This document shows positions 21,653 through 35,702 of a DNA stretch of 64,000 nt, piece after piece. The stretch is from Hippasteria phrygiana. Its lineage: Eukaryota; Echinodermata; Asteroidea; Valvatida; Goniasteridae. The notes under the pieces are model-generated. The model made no database searches, was not told the origin of the DNA, and worked only from the letters and a program-made list of their open reading frames with translations. Where the stretch lies: assembly GCA_037893225.1 (NCBI GenBank), contig JAZGUH010000022.1, positions 558,001-622,000 of the forward strand, given 5' to 3'. The translations under genes and the position numbers were made by a program. The first letter of the stretch is position 1, and every line of letters begins with the position of its first letter.

Positions 21653-24600
21653 CTGAAAAGAGTTTTAACCTGTAGGCAGTTTTCAGGTATCAACAAACAT
21701 AAATTGGCAGATGTTGATTTGACAAAACACAGTGCTGCAATGACAGGAAACATATGTTGTGGCCTTGTAGGATTGCAAGGTGTCTTGACAATTTTAAATG
21801 TACGTATCATCTACACATGATCTATACTGTAGTACGATATATAGTTTAACCAAGAGTTAATTAAGAGTATAGATAACAAGTTTATTTCATCAATTGATGA
21901 TGTTCAGCATTTAGTTTGATATGACAAGGCCACGTTTTTAGCGTCCGGGTTTTAGTTTAAAAAAGAGGAAGGAGGTTTTTTTCTATTTTCAAGATGGCCA
22001 CCATTCTTTTTTTTAAATTTCCGACAACCATAGGTTTTTCAACTGTTCAAAGACACAAATATGAAAGATACCTGTGGGACAAGAGAATTTAACATGTTTA
22101 CAGTGGTTTTAATAGTTTTAGTAAGTTCCGACTAGGAAGTATTATATTTTCCCATGGATCAGTTGATAATTTTAATTTTTTTGGCACCTCATTTTCCACT
22201 GGTAAAAAATAAAAAACAAATCCAGGCAGCCCCCAAAAAGGAAGCAGGCGGGACACTAAATATGTTTTTAACTGTTTTTATACTTCAACTAATGATTTGA
22301 TTTGATTCAGTATTACCCCGGGAAACAATAGATACAAACAAATATAGAAACACACTAAAACGTAAAAAGGTAATTATAAAAATTGGGATGGCCCATAAAA
22401 GTTTAACAAATTTTCCAAGACACCCACTGTGTTTCCAATGGTTTTTATACTGGCTTTCCGTTATACTATTAGTTAATTACTACTTTTTGGAGTACATTCT
22501 CTTGATAAACAAATTCAGAATTATATTACTACTAGTTTAAGTTTAATTCTCCCAGACCTCATCCATTCCCGACGATAAACCAAAACATTTACATGACAAA
22601 AATTAATTCTTACACGTCGACCGTTCGTTGCGATGTTCTTTTTCACCCCCTCATCAGACAATGATGGGCTTTGCCGAAATGTAAACAAACGAGGAAACAC
22701 ACGTGCGTGAAGTGTCAGAGCCGGCCGCGCCGGTCTAATAATAGTCCATTGTTGTTGTTGGGAAACACCACGTGGGTACATTGTGACGATTACAATGGTG
22801 TCCCTGATGTACTGTTCAAACCTCCATATCATTGTACAACAAATGTTGTAACCTTGGTCGCAGCAATCGATGAATGTAAACAAACTCCACGTGCGTTTAA
22901 ATACCCATGTGTGGCTCGAAATATCTACAGGTCATTCATATCTACATGCCTCATCAATTTCTATCACAATTTTCATGGAAACAGTAATCCCTACGATTTG
23001 AACTATGAGAGATGAAAGTCGGCAAGTACTGAAACTGAAAGTAGCTTGATGCAAATAGAAAAAAAACCAGACCATGCATGTGCCGGTAGGTGAGATTGTC
23101 TTAAGAGATTTTTCTATGAAAAAATTAATCGGCAATTTGTTTTTCAGAAACGCTTACAAAAATGGTTTTTAGATAATCTCATGCTAGTTGGATTTTAATT
23201 AATAGATAATTGATATTGATGGCTTGATCTGTTACATGATTAATTTCTTCTACAAATGTATTATTTTTTTCGACACCCCTGTAGAAAATTAGTGGTTTTT
23301 CCGTTTGTCTTGTCGCGTCGACGTACGTACGTACGTGCGTAAAGAATTGCTGGTACCCGCACCAGGCATTCACCGCACCGTTTCGCTTACGATATACGCT
23401 ATGGTTTACCACCTAATTAAATACCCACATTTCGTGAAGAAAAAATCCTTGGGGCACATTTCGTGCCAGATGCTGTAAATTCCGGTAAGTAATAGCTCAT
23501 TTTACTGATCAACGTTTCCCACTTACACATTTTCTATAACTGCACCTGGTAAACATAATAACTGTCGACTTAAAGCACGTTAGTAGGACATGTAATGTTC
23601 GTGAATTCATTGCTATTTTAGAGCGTTTGTGGCGATGCGTCCGCATAATTGTTGACGTATTGCGGTATACTATGATGAATGTGGTTTACAAATTACATAT
23701 CATGTACGAGTACGTGTGCAAAATGTACGACTAAAAATACGAGTTCATTCTGTGTGTGCGCATTAAAATCTGCATATTCCTAGTCGTTGTTATTTAATGG
23801 AATTCTTTATAAAAATAGTAAGATTTATTGGAAGAATGCTCCTGCAGGTTTCTTCAGGCTTTCGAGCTACACTGAAAGATTTTACTTTACTACCCCTCAC
23901 CAAAATCGGTCAAGAACAGCAAAATCTTGGAAAATAACCAACCCTCCTTGATAAGTTGATAACAACTGTCTACTCTAAAGATGTGGCACAACCTGTTATT
24001 TCAACATTTATGTCCGCAAAATCTGTAAAAAATGAGGAAGAAATCAACATGTATGTGAACACTTTGAGTGACTATACATGGTGGCAAGAGCTTCTAATCT
24101 AACACAGAAAACACAAACTTTCTTCCCCTATATTGCACTAAAATGTCCAAAGAAAATTCTCAAAATTCTCAAAAAGGTTGTGCCAAGTGTTTATACAATT
24201 ATGAACACAAATGGATGATTATTTTCCAAGATTTGCTGTTCCTTACCAATTTTGGTGGGGGGTATTAAAGTAAAATCTTTCCGTGTTTTTGAGGAATCCT
24301 TGGCCGATTTAAATCACGTTGATTTTAATCAGCCAACCCGCATTTGCAAGCATTTAACAATAAATTTATATGAGATTAGTTTTGTGAAATCTACGTCCCA
24401 GATTCAGTTCTCACATGTCTGGTACTGGCAGACATGTTCTTTTTATATACAAGTGTACAAATCAGTGAAAAGTGTTGTCGTTATTTATGGCGATACCAGA
24501 CTGCTCAATTTAATATTCACAACCTCATGCCCACTGCAATTAACAAATGATTAATACAGATACCCACATGATTATTGCTGGGACTGGTTTTTTTTTTTAA

Positions 24601-24697
24601 GCTAGGCTTTTTAAGTGTTGGCTGCATTCTGCATTCGTGCCCCTAAATTTTCCCTCTACTACAGCGTGCAAAACAGAATTTACTTTCAAAGAGATAT
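21653..24697. promoter_or_regulatory. Upstream region of the coiled-coil gene
   Basis: The 5' UTR splice at 21653 means the promoter lies in this stretch. 22620-22930 is locally CpG-rich (CACGTGCGTG, CCGGCCGCGCCGG, CACGTGGG) and is the best candidate. No TATA box was singled out. 23321-23337 is a CGTA microsatellite. 23870-24300 has no recognised features. Confidence 0.3.
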
Positions 24698-25140
24698 GTG
24701 ACCCGCTATGGAAAAAGGTATATTATGTCGCAAAATATGAAAAATGAGTTTTATGTATGTTTGGAAAGCCCGCAATGTAAGCTTTCATTTGGTACACGAT
24801 AGAGCTCCAAAGCCCTTTTCGTTCTGGGGATATCGCGTTTTTGCATATTAATTAGTTCTATGGAGTTCAAATTCCACAACAGAAAAAAGGGGCTTTGAAA
24901 TAGCTTGTTCCAATACAATGCAATGGAACAATGTACTCTAAAAGGTTAATTTTTTCACTTTATTCACTGAAATCAACATTGTTGTGCACCAAACCTGAAA
25001 CTTTAGATATTTAAGATGTCATTAAAGGCAAAAAACAAAAAATTAATTTTGACAAAAAATGTCACCCTCTCAACATTGAAAGGGCCATTACACGTAAATG
25101 CATAGCGCGACTTATATCACCTTTTTCTGGAGCGGGTCAC
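24698..25140. mobile_element. GTGACCCGCT element, copy 1 (4-bp TSD)
   Basis: 443 bp, ends GTGACCCGCTATGGAAAAAGG and CCTTTTTCTGGAGCGGGTCAC shortened to about 18 matching bases. Direct repeat ATAT on both sides. Non-coding. Confidence 0.65.
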
Positions 25141-25317
25141 ATATATATTGTACATGTATGCACCATCCTGTTCAGGGGGAAGAAAGAGCACTACATGTAG
25201 TTCCTGTCTATAAATGTCAATTGAATATTTGTTTACTTCCTATATGCTGTCACTCCATTTTGGGCTCAAATTTGCTGTTTTGGCAGACTCGATCAGATTT
25301 ATGTGTAAATCAACCCT

Positions 25318-25420
25318 AGAGGTTGATTTAAATCGACCAACCACGATGTGAAAAGGCATTCGGGTTGGCTGATTTAAATCATGTGAATTTAAATCACTGA
25401 TTTAAATCACTTTTTTTGTA
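25318..25420. repeat. GATTTAAATC-rich repeat
   Basis: Several GATTTAAATCA palindromic blocks around GGTTGGCTGATTTAAATC, related to the 49-bp palindrome downstream. Confidence 0.5.
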
Positions 25421-25445
25421 AAATTCTTATTTTAGCAAAATAAAT

Positions 25446-25494
25446 CAGGGTTGGCTGATTTCAAATCACGCTGATTTAAATCAGCCAACCCTGC
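25446..25494. mobile_element. 49-bp minimal palindromic element
   Basis: CAGGGTTGGCTGATTT and its inverse AAATCAGCCAACCCTG enclose only a few bases. The same GATTTAAATCA blocks occur at 24308-24345 and 25318-25420, so this is the end-to-end relic of a larger family. Confidence 0.55.
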
Positions 25495-28400
25495 TGTAGG
25501 CTGTACCATGTAGATTCTAGCAGAACTTTTTTTTTTCTCTTAGAAACAAATTCTGCTAGGATAGGACCATGCCACCTGACTTTGATCAATCATGTCTTTC
25601 TGGACATTCCATTTGGCAAGCAATTTCATCAGTACATGTACTGTGCAAGCATGTGGCCAGCTAACATAATTGGGTGGGGGGGGGGGGGGGCGATGGTCAA
25701 CTTAAATCTAAGAGAAGTTGAGGTCAGAAGTCTTTGGTGAGCATCGTGTACGTACATATAAACTCTTATATAATTTACCCAACTCAAATAGTGCCATTGT
25801 GTAAATCATATTGCAAGAAGGCTATACGTACTTCCTTGATAAACTGTACTAAATGTTCGTTTTAGACTTCCTGCTTTAATGAATGATATGATGTGCTTTT
25901 ATAATGATAAAAAAAAGTTATTAATTTCAATCTGAAAGCTTGCTTTTTGTAAAGATGGTACCAGTACTACAATGTAGTCCTCCTGAGAAATACATACCGG
26001 TACATGTAGTTCAGTCTAAAATGCTGTCATATTTCTGAAAATTCTATCTGAAGACCACCAAAATGGCTTAGGCCTACATGTACATGTACATATTTTGATT
26101 TTAACAACCAAAATAAGCACTCATGAATGTGCACAAAAGGATTGTTCATTCGGAACGATTTTTTAACTATTTTCTCAGGACTCGATGACGGATTATTGAG
26201 CTCAAATTGAATACATGAAATTGGGAGCCAAAGAGAAGTTTAATTTGTTGTAGTTGCATTTTTGAGTAATTGCAATTTACATTACATTGTACATATATGT
26301 ACACGAAAGTCATAAACAAAAATCATGATTCCTGTTTTTTTTTTTAAATACTATAGTTTAAAACCCTAACCCCCTAGTATAATTGACTAGGAACCATCCC
26401 ATCCTTGCAAATTCCAACACAGTACATACATGTACAAAAATGTACATGTACATAAACCGTACACACAAATTGTTGGATGCTGATTCTGGTGGTGTACACA
26501 ATGTATGTATGCCAAACTCAGTGTAAAGGACTATCACAGTATCAGTTTGGGGGTCCGGAACCATCCTAACAGTACAGATTCCATCCAAACACTGCTGTTG
26601 GGTTTTGATGGGTTGAGTACTGTTAAGGTTAAAGCAATACATTAAAAATACAATGTACATACACGTACATGTACCTGGTTTGCTTTTGTGATGAGACCAT
26701 CAAATGTGTACAATTTGACATTTTAGTCTGGCGTACTTCCGGAAAAAAATGTGTAAATGACGTATTATTTTTCATTCTCGCTAGAATCTTGTTGAATGAA
26801 TTCACAATGTTGCAGCATGATTCCCAGATCCAAGTTTATGATTCATTTCCATGCTTCTGAGGCCCCCAAATCCTAAAAATAAACGTTAGCCAGTGTCGCC
26901 TGTCTGTTGTAATCTATCCAGGATATGAAATCACTGCCGCGGACACTCGGTGCATCTTGGCTATGAATAGAACACAAGTTCATGTGCTGAGTGCGTCTAG
27001 CTTACGGGACTGGTTAAAAAATATAAAGAAGAAAAAAGTGCCATCAGTTCTGGACAGTGCATGTTGAGGGCGCCGTTTTTTCTTTTTGGTCCTCGTGACG
27101 GCAATGGATGGATCATGGATGTGTACATGTAGTAACTGATGTGTAGTTCTCACAAGAAAACTTGTATGAAGTATTGGTGAGTACTTTCCGTTTTGTGTAT
27201 TGCAACTGTCAACGGACCTTCCTTTATACACACTTGTAGTTTGTCACTAATGACGTGTATTTGTAGGCATTCTTTTGTGCACTTCATGGATCAGTTGCAA
27301 ATAAGTGTCCAATTTGTGTAAGTAAAATCACTTATTGATACATGTACATGTACATGTTTAATTAATATCCTAAAATAAAACAAAATTGTTTTTATCTGTC
27401 CACTTTTGACTTTAGGACATGGTTAATTATTTATAAAACTGGGGCATGTAATAATTCAAATTTATAAATGCCTCAGCGAGTTTCACTATCCCTATTGGTC
27501 GAGAGCCTGTCATGTGGGTGTGTTTAAACAGTTGTTTAAACACGGCGCGTCATAACCAGCTGTTCTCAGCCGATACGCAACAGGGAGAGCGTAGTACATG
27601 TAGGTGCGCGCACAAGATGTACTGAACTTCATAATGTACGCTAACGCACACGTACAAAACGCTGCATCTCGTGCGTGTGCATATGCGCACGCAACAGACA
27701 GGCGCGGAGCGCCTTCACGCGCTCACAAGGCCGATACGTACGCATGTGTTTTGTACTGAGCAAATGAGAGAAAAAGTGGGGTGAAAAGCTTCGCATTTTG
27801 TCCTTTTTTACGGGAGGTTTTTGCATTTTTCGTAAGAAGGCATTTATGAGTGGGGATAAAAATGTGATGACCCGGTCTTTACCAGTGCTGTTAATGGACC
27901 TCGCCTTCGGCTCGGTCCATACATGTACACATGTACATGTATATCTATTATCGCGGCATCGGAAATTTCTCTTATTTTTTCGTTGCCAAAATTCCTTTGA
28001 GTGGCAATTTTATATCCAATTCATCAAGCATTAAGGACTTTCTACTGAGTTGTGTAAAAATGACGATTAAAAAATGTTGTGTTGGGACTTTTAATGATTT
28101 TTAATAAATATTCACGTTTTCCAAAACGTTTTCCAAAACCGTCTATATTTTACATAAATCTTTAATGGTGCTCTGTCCATGGAAGTTCCATTGTCTGGTT
28201 CCCATTCTACAGCTGCAAATGCAAAATGACGCCGAAGGACGATATTTACACTGCGAAATCGTAGAAACATTTACGGGATCAAAATAAGGACAGTGTGGTA
28301 AAACAAATAGAACGACGCACTGTGTAAAGTGATTGGCGCCCCCAATCGTCAATCAGTAGACTTGTCTCAGTGAATTTTGTCGCCTTCCAGGGGGGACAGG

Positions 28401-31400
28401 GTGTTAAGAATTCATCCTGCAGGGCCTAATCGTCTTTAATCAACTTGAACTTTACAGAGAAAATATCATACTTTATTCAGGGGATGTTTTGGTCAAACAT
28501 TATCTTTGAATATAAAAGTTGAAATCATTGTAAAAACAACTTCCCGCGATAATACAGAGTCTGTACTCCGCCGAGCAATGGTGAGCATGTCTATTTTCAC
28601 AGGCATCGCATGGGAATAAACCAAACCACCGTCGGATTTTTTTATGTCGGTGTAAAAAACCAAGAGTTATACAACACAAAAGACAGGACAATTCGGGAAG
28701 GTTGGTGAGCAATCTCTATTCCGATCGGGAAACGTGATAAGTACAGCGATAATACAGCGTCCCGTCCTACATTGTTTCTGTACACATGTGCATACATGTA
28801 CTTGTCTTGAGTGTAAAACATGTAGAAGTCATGCAATTATAGGATCTTTATGACTTGAATACATGCAGGACAACTTTCTTGCATGTGGTTACTACATTTC
28901 CACCCCTTCTTTATTTTAATTTTATTTTATTGTAATCTTTACCAAGGGTAGTCCATTTCAGTTTAAATAAAACTGCTTTCCAAAGGAGCCCTCACTGAAG
29001 CAATTCTAGGGGAAAATGTCACCATTTCTATTTGTCATGCTAATGACAGTTTGCAAGTGTGATGTCATCCAAGGCACAACAACTGTCCCCACAATGTGCA
29101 TAAACTTTCCCGTTCCCTCAGACATGTCAGATGCAGGTTCCATTTTGTGGTTTTGTTGGACAGCTTGTTGTTTGGACAATGTTTGTAGCTAATATTCTTC
29201 AAAACCTTAGAGGTGGGTTATTTTGAAGGATTGATTTTTGTACTGTTCTTGTGTGCTCTTTTGACGGATGGACTTGTGGAACGAAACACCCTCTTGTATG
29301 AGTTGATGACGGCACAGTTTAATACATTATGTACATGTACGTGTGTGTAAAAGCTAGTTGAACTGAATAGCCGTTGCCTGTTTCGTTTAAAGTGGAGCTT
29401 GTGTAGACTTAAGTGACCTTTGTTTCTTTGTGACTTTTTGTTTGTTTGACATTTTAGTACAATTACATGTACATAGCTTGGAATTACATGTACCACCCCT
29501 GAATGGCAAGTTTTAAAGGTCAGATGTTTTTACATAGCAGTGTTAATAGCGAAAGTCAAACAGGCTTCCTGAAAGTTGATAATTCCAAGAACAAGAACAA
29601 AGGAATTGAATATAAGAGCATTATTTTTACATACATAGAAATGGTTTGGACCATTTGCAGAAAATGCTTTTTCGTTTGCAACTTCAGATTTTCTGTTGCA
29701 TTATTCATGAAGTTGACAGTGCACCTCCATTAAATTTCACATACATACAGGTTGTACATATATTGTACATGTGTGGAATTGACAATGTATGTTAATTTGT
29801 GTGACTACAGTAAATGCACACATGCTCATTATGTACACTGGTAGGATTAATAAGAAAGACAACTCAATATGCAGAACACCTGGTGCCAATACAGTACAAA
29901 GTATCCTTGACTGATTATTAAATTCATAATGTTTACAGACATTTTATGAATATACAGACATTTTATGAATATTAACAGAATGAACAATTGCCATTTACGA
30001 CAGCTGTTTGAATAAAAAAAATCCAGACTTTTGCTTGTACTGAAGAACATCAACTGAATTGATTTCCGCCTCCAAATTAAAGCAGAAATAAATTAATTGA
30101 TAAATGGTACATGTATTGTACTATTTTGTCCATTTCCTTCATCATCACATAAAAAACGAATTTTTCAGTGAATGTGATTTGTATTGCTTTTGTTTTGTTT
30201 TGTTTCTGGTTGCTTGTTCTTTTTTGTAATTTTTGTGTTTGATACTCATTACAGACTGCTGTTTGCATTGTGCTGAAGTTTTAATTTAATTCCACAGATG
30301 TGGATTATTTTTGTTTCATTTAAATAAGCAGAATTTTATTATTTTTTTTTTTTGGAAGCTGTCCGTGCTGATTGAAAATTGCATTTTAATTTATTTCCCT
30401 CTACTAATGAATTGTGGACGAAAATTATATCTTAGAAAGGAGCACTTGCTACATTGTCGTGCACTCTACATTTGTACATGTATTTGATTTACCTAACATA
30501 TATTTTTTCAAACAATGGTAACAAATTAGCAATTCAATTTAGAAATTTTGTTTTCATGGGTGATACACACAAAAAGCACAGACATAGCAACTTTAAATAA
30601 CAGACTTTCGAAAACAATGTTGCTCTGTCCATCGGTATAAATTTATCAACCAAATATTGAGCTGTCATTAAACATTCAAAGAGACCGCAAGCATCCAGGG
30701 GGTATGTACATTTAACCTGGACCAAAACGGCATAATAAGCAAACTCCTTCTCCCTAAGGCAGCAAAGGCAATGTGAGCCGCTTGTGTATTCATGGCATGT
30801 AGGGTCATCACCTCCAGCAGAGGCTCTGTAGTGCCTACAATCGAAAGGGAATAATGTAGTCTCAAATTGCGGTGCCATTCGTTCAAACCCTGTAATTTCT
30901 GTGATACACAGGCTGTGTTAATTCCAGCCTGGCACTGCCTCCTACATAAAGCGATGTCTGCCAGGGTGTACATCTCTAATGTCGATACAGTCGTGTGGAC
31001 TGTACCAGGCTACATTGTATGCAAGGGTGTCATTTTTATCAAAGAGCAAGGGCTTTAAATTACAGTTAAGTGGAAATGTTCATCAGTATGAATGCTTGAT
31101 CTGGGCTGAACATCGTTCTTTTACAGTCTACATTGTACGCGTGCTGGAAGTATTCATTACATGTACATCCGAATTCCCGGCCTTGTTAATATCAATCATT
31201 TAGTGTGTAGTTCCCAGGTGTCAGTTACAGCGCAAATTTTGTAAAAACATGTGCCAGTCTTGAAAATGATCGCAGTTTCATTCACGCAAATGGTAACATT
31301 GTGTTAGTACAGTATAAAAATACATTTTCAATTTAGATAATGTAGTTACATGTACATGTAGCCAATGTCAATACTTGAGCGTTGCATATATACACATACA

Positions 31401-33185
31401 TTTGTACACGTACAAATACATGTTCATGTTCATGTTCATGTTCATGTTCATGTTACAATTATTAAACTAATTTGAACATGTAAGATTACCCAATGCTCAT
31501 TTGACGTACATGTACATGCATACTCTACCTACATGTGTACAAACTTTCACATTGTCTGATTTGCTGTCAGATTTCCTTATTACAAAACCATGTGTCCTGT
31601 ATGGCTGCCCCATACACATGCCACACACATAATACACACCCTCTATGGAAATTTTGGAATGCCAAAATGGCATTAGCATTCCAGTCCCCTAAGGCACACT
31701 GTTGCCCTGACAACAGCTGACATGCATAGTTGCCATAGTAATCAGAAATCTGTCCATTGACAGATGAAGAGTGCACGGTAGCCTGCTCGGCCGTGGCCGT
31801 CAACCCGTGAATTCGGGATTAATTTCCAATTTTCCATAATCATTTCATTGCAAATGGATTGGGCTTTTCAGACGGGATGAGCAAGTTATATTTAGCATAA
31901 AATGTAGTGCATCTTGAGATGCATGATTGTAAAACCTTGCGTTGACTAGACAGTGGTTAAATATTAAAATAATGGGTTGAAATGTGTAGTTTACTTGAAA
32001 CAGAAATGCACAGGACATGTTCTTACATATGTTTTTTTTTATTTTTAGAACATGACTAAAAGACAATTTTTCATGTACAGCAGGGTGGATAAGTACAATG
32101 TATATACATGTACATGTAATAAAATATTAAATAAGTTTATTTGTTATGCTTGTAAATGGGATTTAATTGCCTCAACCTTAATAACAAGTCATAACACTCT
32201 TTCTCAGTACAGTTTCACAGTACAAAATGTACACTGTACAAACATGCATAAATATCCATTTAACAAACCATAACTGGTTAAAGAAAAAACAGCATTTAAG
32301 GTCACTTTTTAAAATAAAGAATCAACCTTCCAATTGACATTTTTTGCCTCTTTGAAGAACTGCCACCCCTTCATTGCAATTTCAGGAAATTGCTGTTGAA
32401 AAGGAGGGTCCTGATTTTGCTGCACGTACATGTACATTTCATTTAAATGTTTTTTTTCAAAACTGTTTAGCCTAAACGTTTAGAAATCACAGGGCTATTG
32501 TATTTTAAAACTTGCATTCATAAATACCTAAGATAGTTTACCCGTTCCTATTGACCGTGTAAGTCTCGCGCATAAAGGTCACGATTAAAACTGTCAATTG
32601 AAATGAAAAATAATATTTTTCTCAAAGCTTTTATCTACTTTTCAGTACTGAAAAAGAACAGCATTAAAACAAATTATTTCAAGAAAACTACTCGCTTTAC
32701 ACATTGCAGTTCCTATTCGAAGTGCCTGGATGTTTGCTTTCTCGGCATCAACTTACATGCTTTATTGGTTGGAAGCCTGTCATGTGGGTGGTTTTAAATG
32801 GTCGATAAAACAACAAATGGTTTTAAACACTTTTTTCGGTGTCACACAAAATTTAGACTCGTATGAAATCCGGTTCCTTTAATCGGGTTGAACACTCGCG
32901 AGACCAGTCACTCTCCCAATTATGCAAGCACAATACTACCGTTGCGTCCGTATTTAGAGTGAATAATTTCACACTATACACCGTCATTGCTGCGTTCTGC
33001 GCCACATTACGCCACATGTCACGCGCGCGTCAATTTCTATATTTAAGGACATTAGCACTGCTCGTGTGACACACGAACCATTAAATACATGTAGCTAAAG
33101 GAGTGTACAAACCAAGGCCTTCGGCTCGGATCATTATCAAGCGTCCAGGCCCCAAGGCGGTTTTAAACGTACTTGCTTAAACATG
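25495..33185. other. 7.7-kb intergenic stretch, microsatellite-rich
   Basis: No exon chain could be built on either strand. Many short TACATGTACATG stretches occur (for example around 26080, 26430, 27345 and 31350). Two related repeats, TTGGTCGAGAGCCTGTCATG at 27497 and its relative at 32765, include GGCCTTCGGCTCGG-type sequence downstream. Nothing else is supported. Confidence 0.4.
31422..31452 (+). repeat. GTTCAT microsatellite
   Basis: Five units of the hexamer, next to TACATG-type stretches. Confidence 0.8.
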
Positions 33186-33189
33186 TTAA

Positions 33190-34604
33190 AGAGCAACTAA
33201 AACGGCAATTACAATTTTGAATTTTTGGACTTATCTGATAGTTTATATGCCTCCCCAAAACTAATATAACAAGTTTCATGAGTCTGAAAAAGAAAATTTG
33301 AGCCTTTTCCTTCTGAGCCACTTTGACTCGATTCAGAAAAGGCCGAGGTCAACTGCGTGCCGTATCGCGCGAGTGATGATGCATATGTGTAGAAACATAT
33401 GTGTAGAAACATATGACGTCACTGTATTATACGACAATGTTTTACGTAGAGTCTGTACGTATTTTTTTTTGTCTAAGGCTAGTATTACTTGCTGTGCTTT
33501 TTGCATGATGATTCAGGTGTAACACCACGGTAAACATATTTTAAAGTGTTGACATCTTCGTGAGACACATTTTGAATTGGGGTTTTAGGCTTGTTCTTGC
33601 TGAAAAGTTAGTTATGCGTCATACAATGTACTTTCCTTTGTTTGCAGTCGGCTCTTATTGGGACCTGCGCGTACTATACTCTAGTCTGGCGACTTTGCTT
33701 ATGCAGCCCTCATAAGGACCCGCACCTCAGAACTATACAAACAATTTCTGTTATAAGGTACCAGACTCAATCACATGCAGCCTGTTTATGGTACCGTGTA
33801 CAATGCATGTTGAGTCAAGCAAGCGTGGACAGGGAGATGGCCGGGGCTCTGGCTGCTCGAGCCGGCAACAGCAGGGAACATCGTCGTGGTCTGGGGCGCT
33901 TGAGTCCGGGAATGCTCGGTGCCTTTAGAGTTGGAATGGCTCCAGCCTTCAAACGGAATTGTGCCTTCAAACCCAGCTGAGTTTTCATACTAACACTATC
34001 ATCAATACAGTCTTTGGCGAAACGTTCTGCACATGCATGTATTTTCAACCATTTCGACATGAGCCGAAAATCAGATATTGTATTGTCGACAAAGCGGACC
34101 CACTGTCGCCTTTGAACTCCATTCAGCACTGGGAATCGCAGGAAGGTTAGGTCTGGGTTTTTGTCGCTGTTCCTCGTGCAACCCCCAACTACACACGATT
34201 GAGTCATAATGATTATCTCAGAACCACGCTCATACTGAAATAATATCAAAATTAGACAAAATAAATGGGAAAACGGAGGAGTTACAACAAATGTACATGT
34301 ATGTCGACAAAAACTCTTCCAGCAGCATTACTCCACGTACGTACATGTACATGCACTAGTGTTTGGCTGTAGCATCAACCAACTCTACACGTGTATGTCA
34401 CGGGGTCACGTACATGTACATGTACATACATTTACATGAGCTTTCGCGAAACAGGATGAATGGTTCAGAATAACAACCCTTTTTTTTAAATAAGAAATCC
34501 CTCTCATCTGCAAACTAATCTCCATCAGTAATAAAAGAGTATTTAAATTGTCGGGGGGGGAAAGTCCAAAAAGTCAAAATTGTAATCGGTGTTTTAGTTG
34601 CTCT
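33190..34604 (-). mobile_element. Kolobok-type transposon copy A (THAP remnant)
   Basis: A 1415-bp element between TTAA duplications (33186-33189, 34605-34608). Perfect terminal inverted repeats AGAGCAACTAAAAC extend imperfectly to about 45 bp. On the minus strand it encodes a THAP-type zinc-binding region (34207 to 33815). THAP domain plus TTAA target is the combination known for the Kolobok superfamily. No catalytic transposase core is present, so this is a non-autonomous or deleted copy. Confidence 0.8.
33815..34207 (-). pseudogene. THAP-domain ORF of Kolobok copy A, zinc site broken
   Basis: About 130 residues from MTQSCVVGGCTRN. Compared with copy B, it has extra residues before the second cysteine (KIHACAERF against KICAEHF), and the zinc-ligand His of the C-x2-H pair is Arg. 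The downstream residues GAIPTLKAP correspond to the AVPTIF box of THAP domains. The zinc-binding site should not form. Confidence 0.7.
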
Positions 34605-35006
34605 TTAAAACTGGCCCAGCACATATTTATTCCGTTATTTATAATACATACTAATTTATTAAAACCTGTAGTATGCACAAACTTGTTATTTTGTATGCCT
34701 GCAGTGCCTTAACTAAGTTGGTACTTCTGCTGTGCAGATGTCCTTATATGGTAATATTCTGGGATCTGTCATAGTTAATTGGAAGTAGCGCCACTGTGGA
34801 CCCACACAGGATATTTCCAATATTTGGCAGGAAGTCGTGTCTCTGTTATTACCGTGTACGCGGTACGTGTACGTGTACGTGTACCTGTTCATGTTCACAT
34901 GTGCGTGCAGTTGTACCGGACAGTGCTAAGACAAACACGATAAACGAGATGGTGAAGCTGTACGTGATATGTATTTGGCAATATGAAACAAGTTTGTTGT
35001 AATTAG

Positions 35007-35181
35007 ATGAAAATAAGTTAAAACTGCTCACCGGAAAAATTTGACTGCTGAATTTTCAGCCCTTCTGGCTTTATCAGAGCTACAATTTTACCGACTTAGT
35101 GTGGTCCAACTGTAGCTTCAATGAACGCCCAAATTCAGCAACTAAATCTTTCCGGTGAGCACTGTTTTAACTTATTTTCAT
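35007..35181. mobile_element. GATGAAAATAAG inverted-repeat MITE
   Basis: Ends GATGAAAATAAGTTAAAAC plus TGCTCACCGGA and their inverse, about 32 bp with one indel, enclosing about 110 bp. Confidence 0.6.
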
Positions 35182-35220
35182 CTGTTCTGTTCGTTGCCAG
35201 TGGTATGCAGTTCTGCTTAA

Positions 35221-35702
35221 AGGTAGTGTACACGATTGGTAATCCTCCAATTTTGTTTTTACTGAATTATTACGAAATACCTTACTAGACTGTATTAGTA
35301 GTCTCAGTCATCCTGTGAAATGATGGCACCAGGTGTGCTGTCGTTGTCAAGAAAAGTGGAAATTTATATCGTTTTCCCAACGATTTCCAGCTGGAAATCG
35401 TTGGAAAACTGCCCTGTAGCCTTTAGTCAAGGCGCGCATGGCTACCCAGACGAGTGGCGCGCCCCGGACACGCTGGCATATCCGGGGCGCGTCACTCGTC
35501 CAGGTAGCCACGCAAGCCTTGACTAAAGGCTATCATCCGCCCGACGGTTAAAAACGAACGCTGTTTTTCTCTCGGTTTTGTTCGCCATCCAGCAATGCAA
35601 AACTTTGAACAGGTCAGTGGAACGATAATTCCTATAAAATACTAACCCCTAAATCCGCCCATTTTTGAAAATTGCAACAATGACCAATCATGTACACTAC
35701 GT
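35221..35702. mobile_element. TTAA fold-back element, copy 1
   Basis: 482 bp between TTAA (35217-35220, 35703-35706). Terminal repeats contain GTAGTGTACACGATTGGT. Two internal hairpins: CGATTTCCAGCTGGAAATCG near 35379, and a long one whose arms start GCCTTTAGTCAAGGCGCGC. It lies 370 bp upstream of the CSRNP ATG. Confidence 0.7.

Noticed and set aside
22671..23015. 114-codon plus-strand ORF in the CpG-rich stretch
   Set aside because: No recognisable domain and no splice partners; more likely chance in promoter-like DNA.
24698..25140. Tc1/mariner element with TA target
   Set aside because: TA fits the first copy only; the second copy supports a 4-bp duplication.
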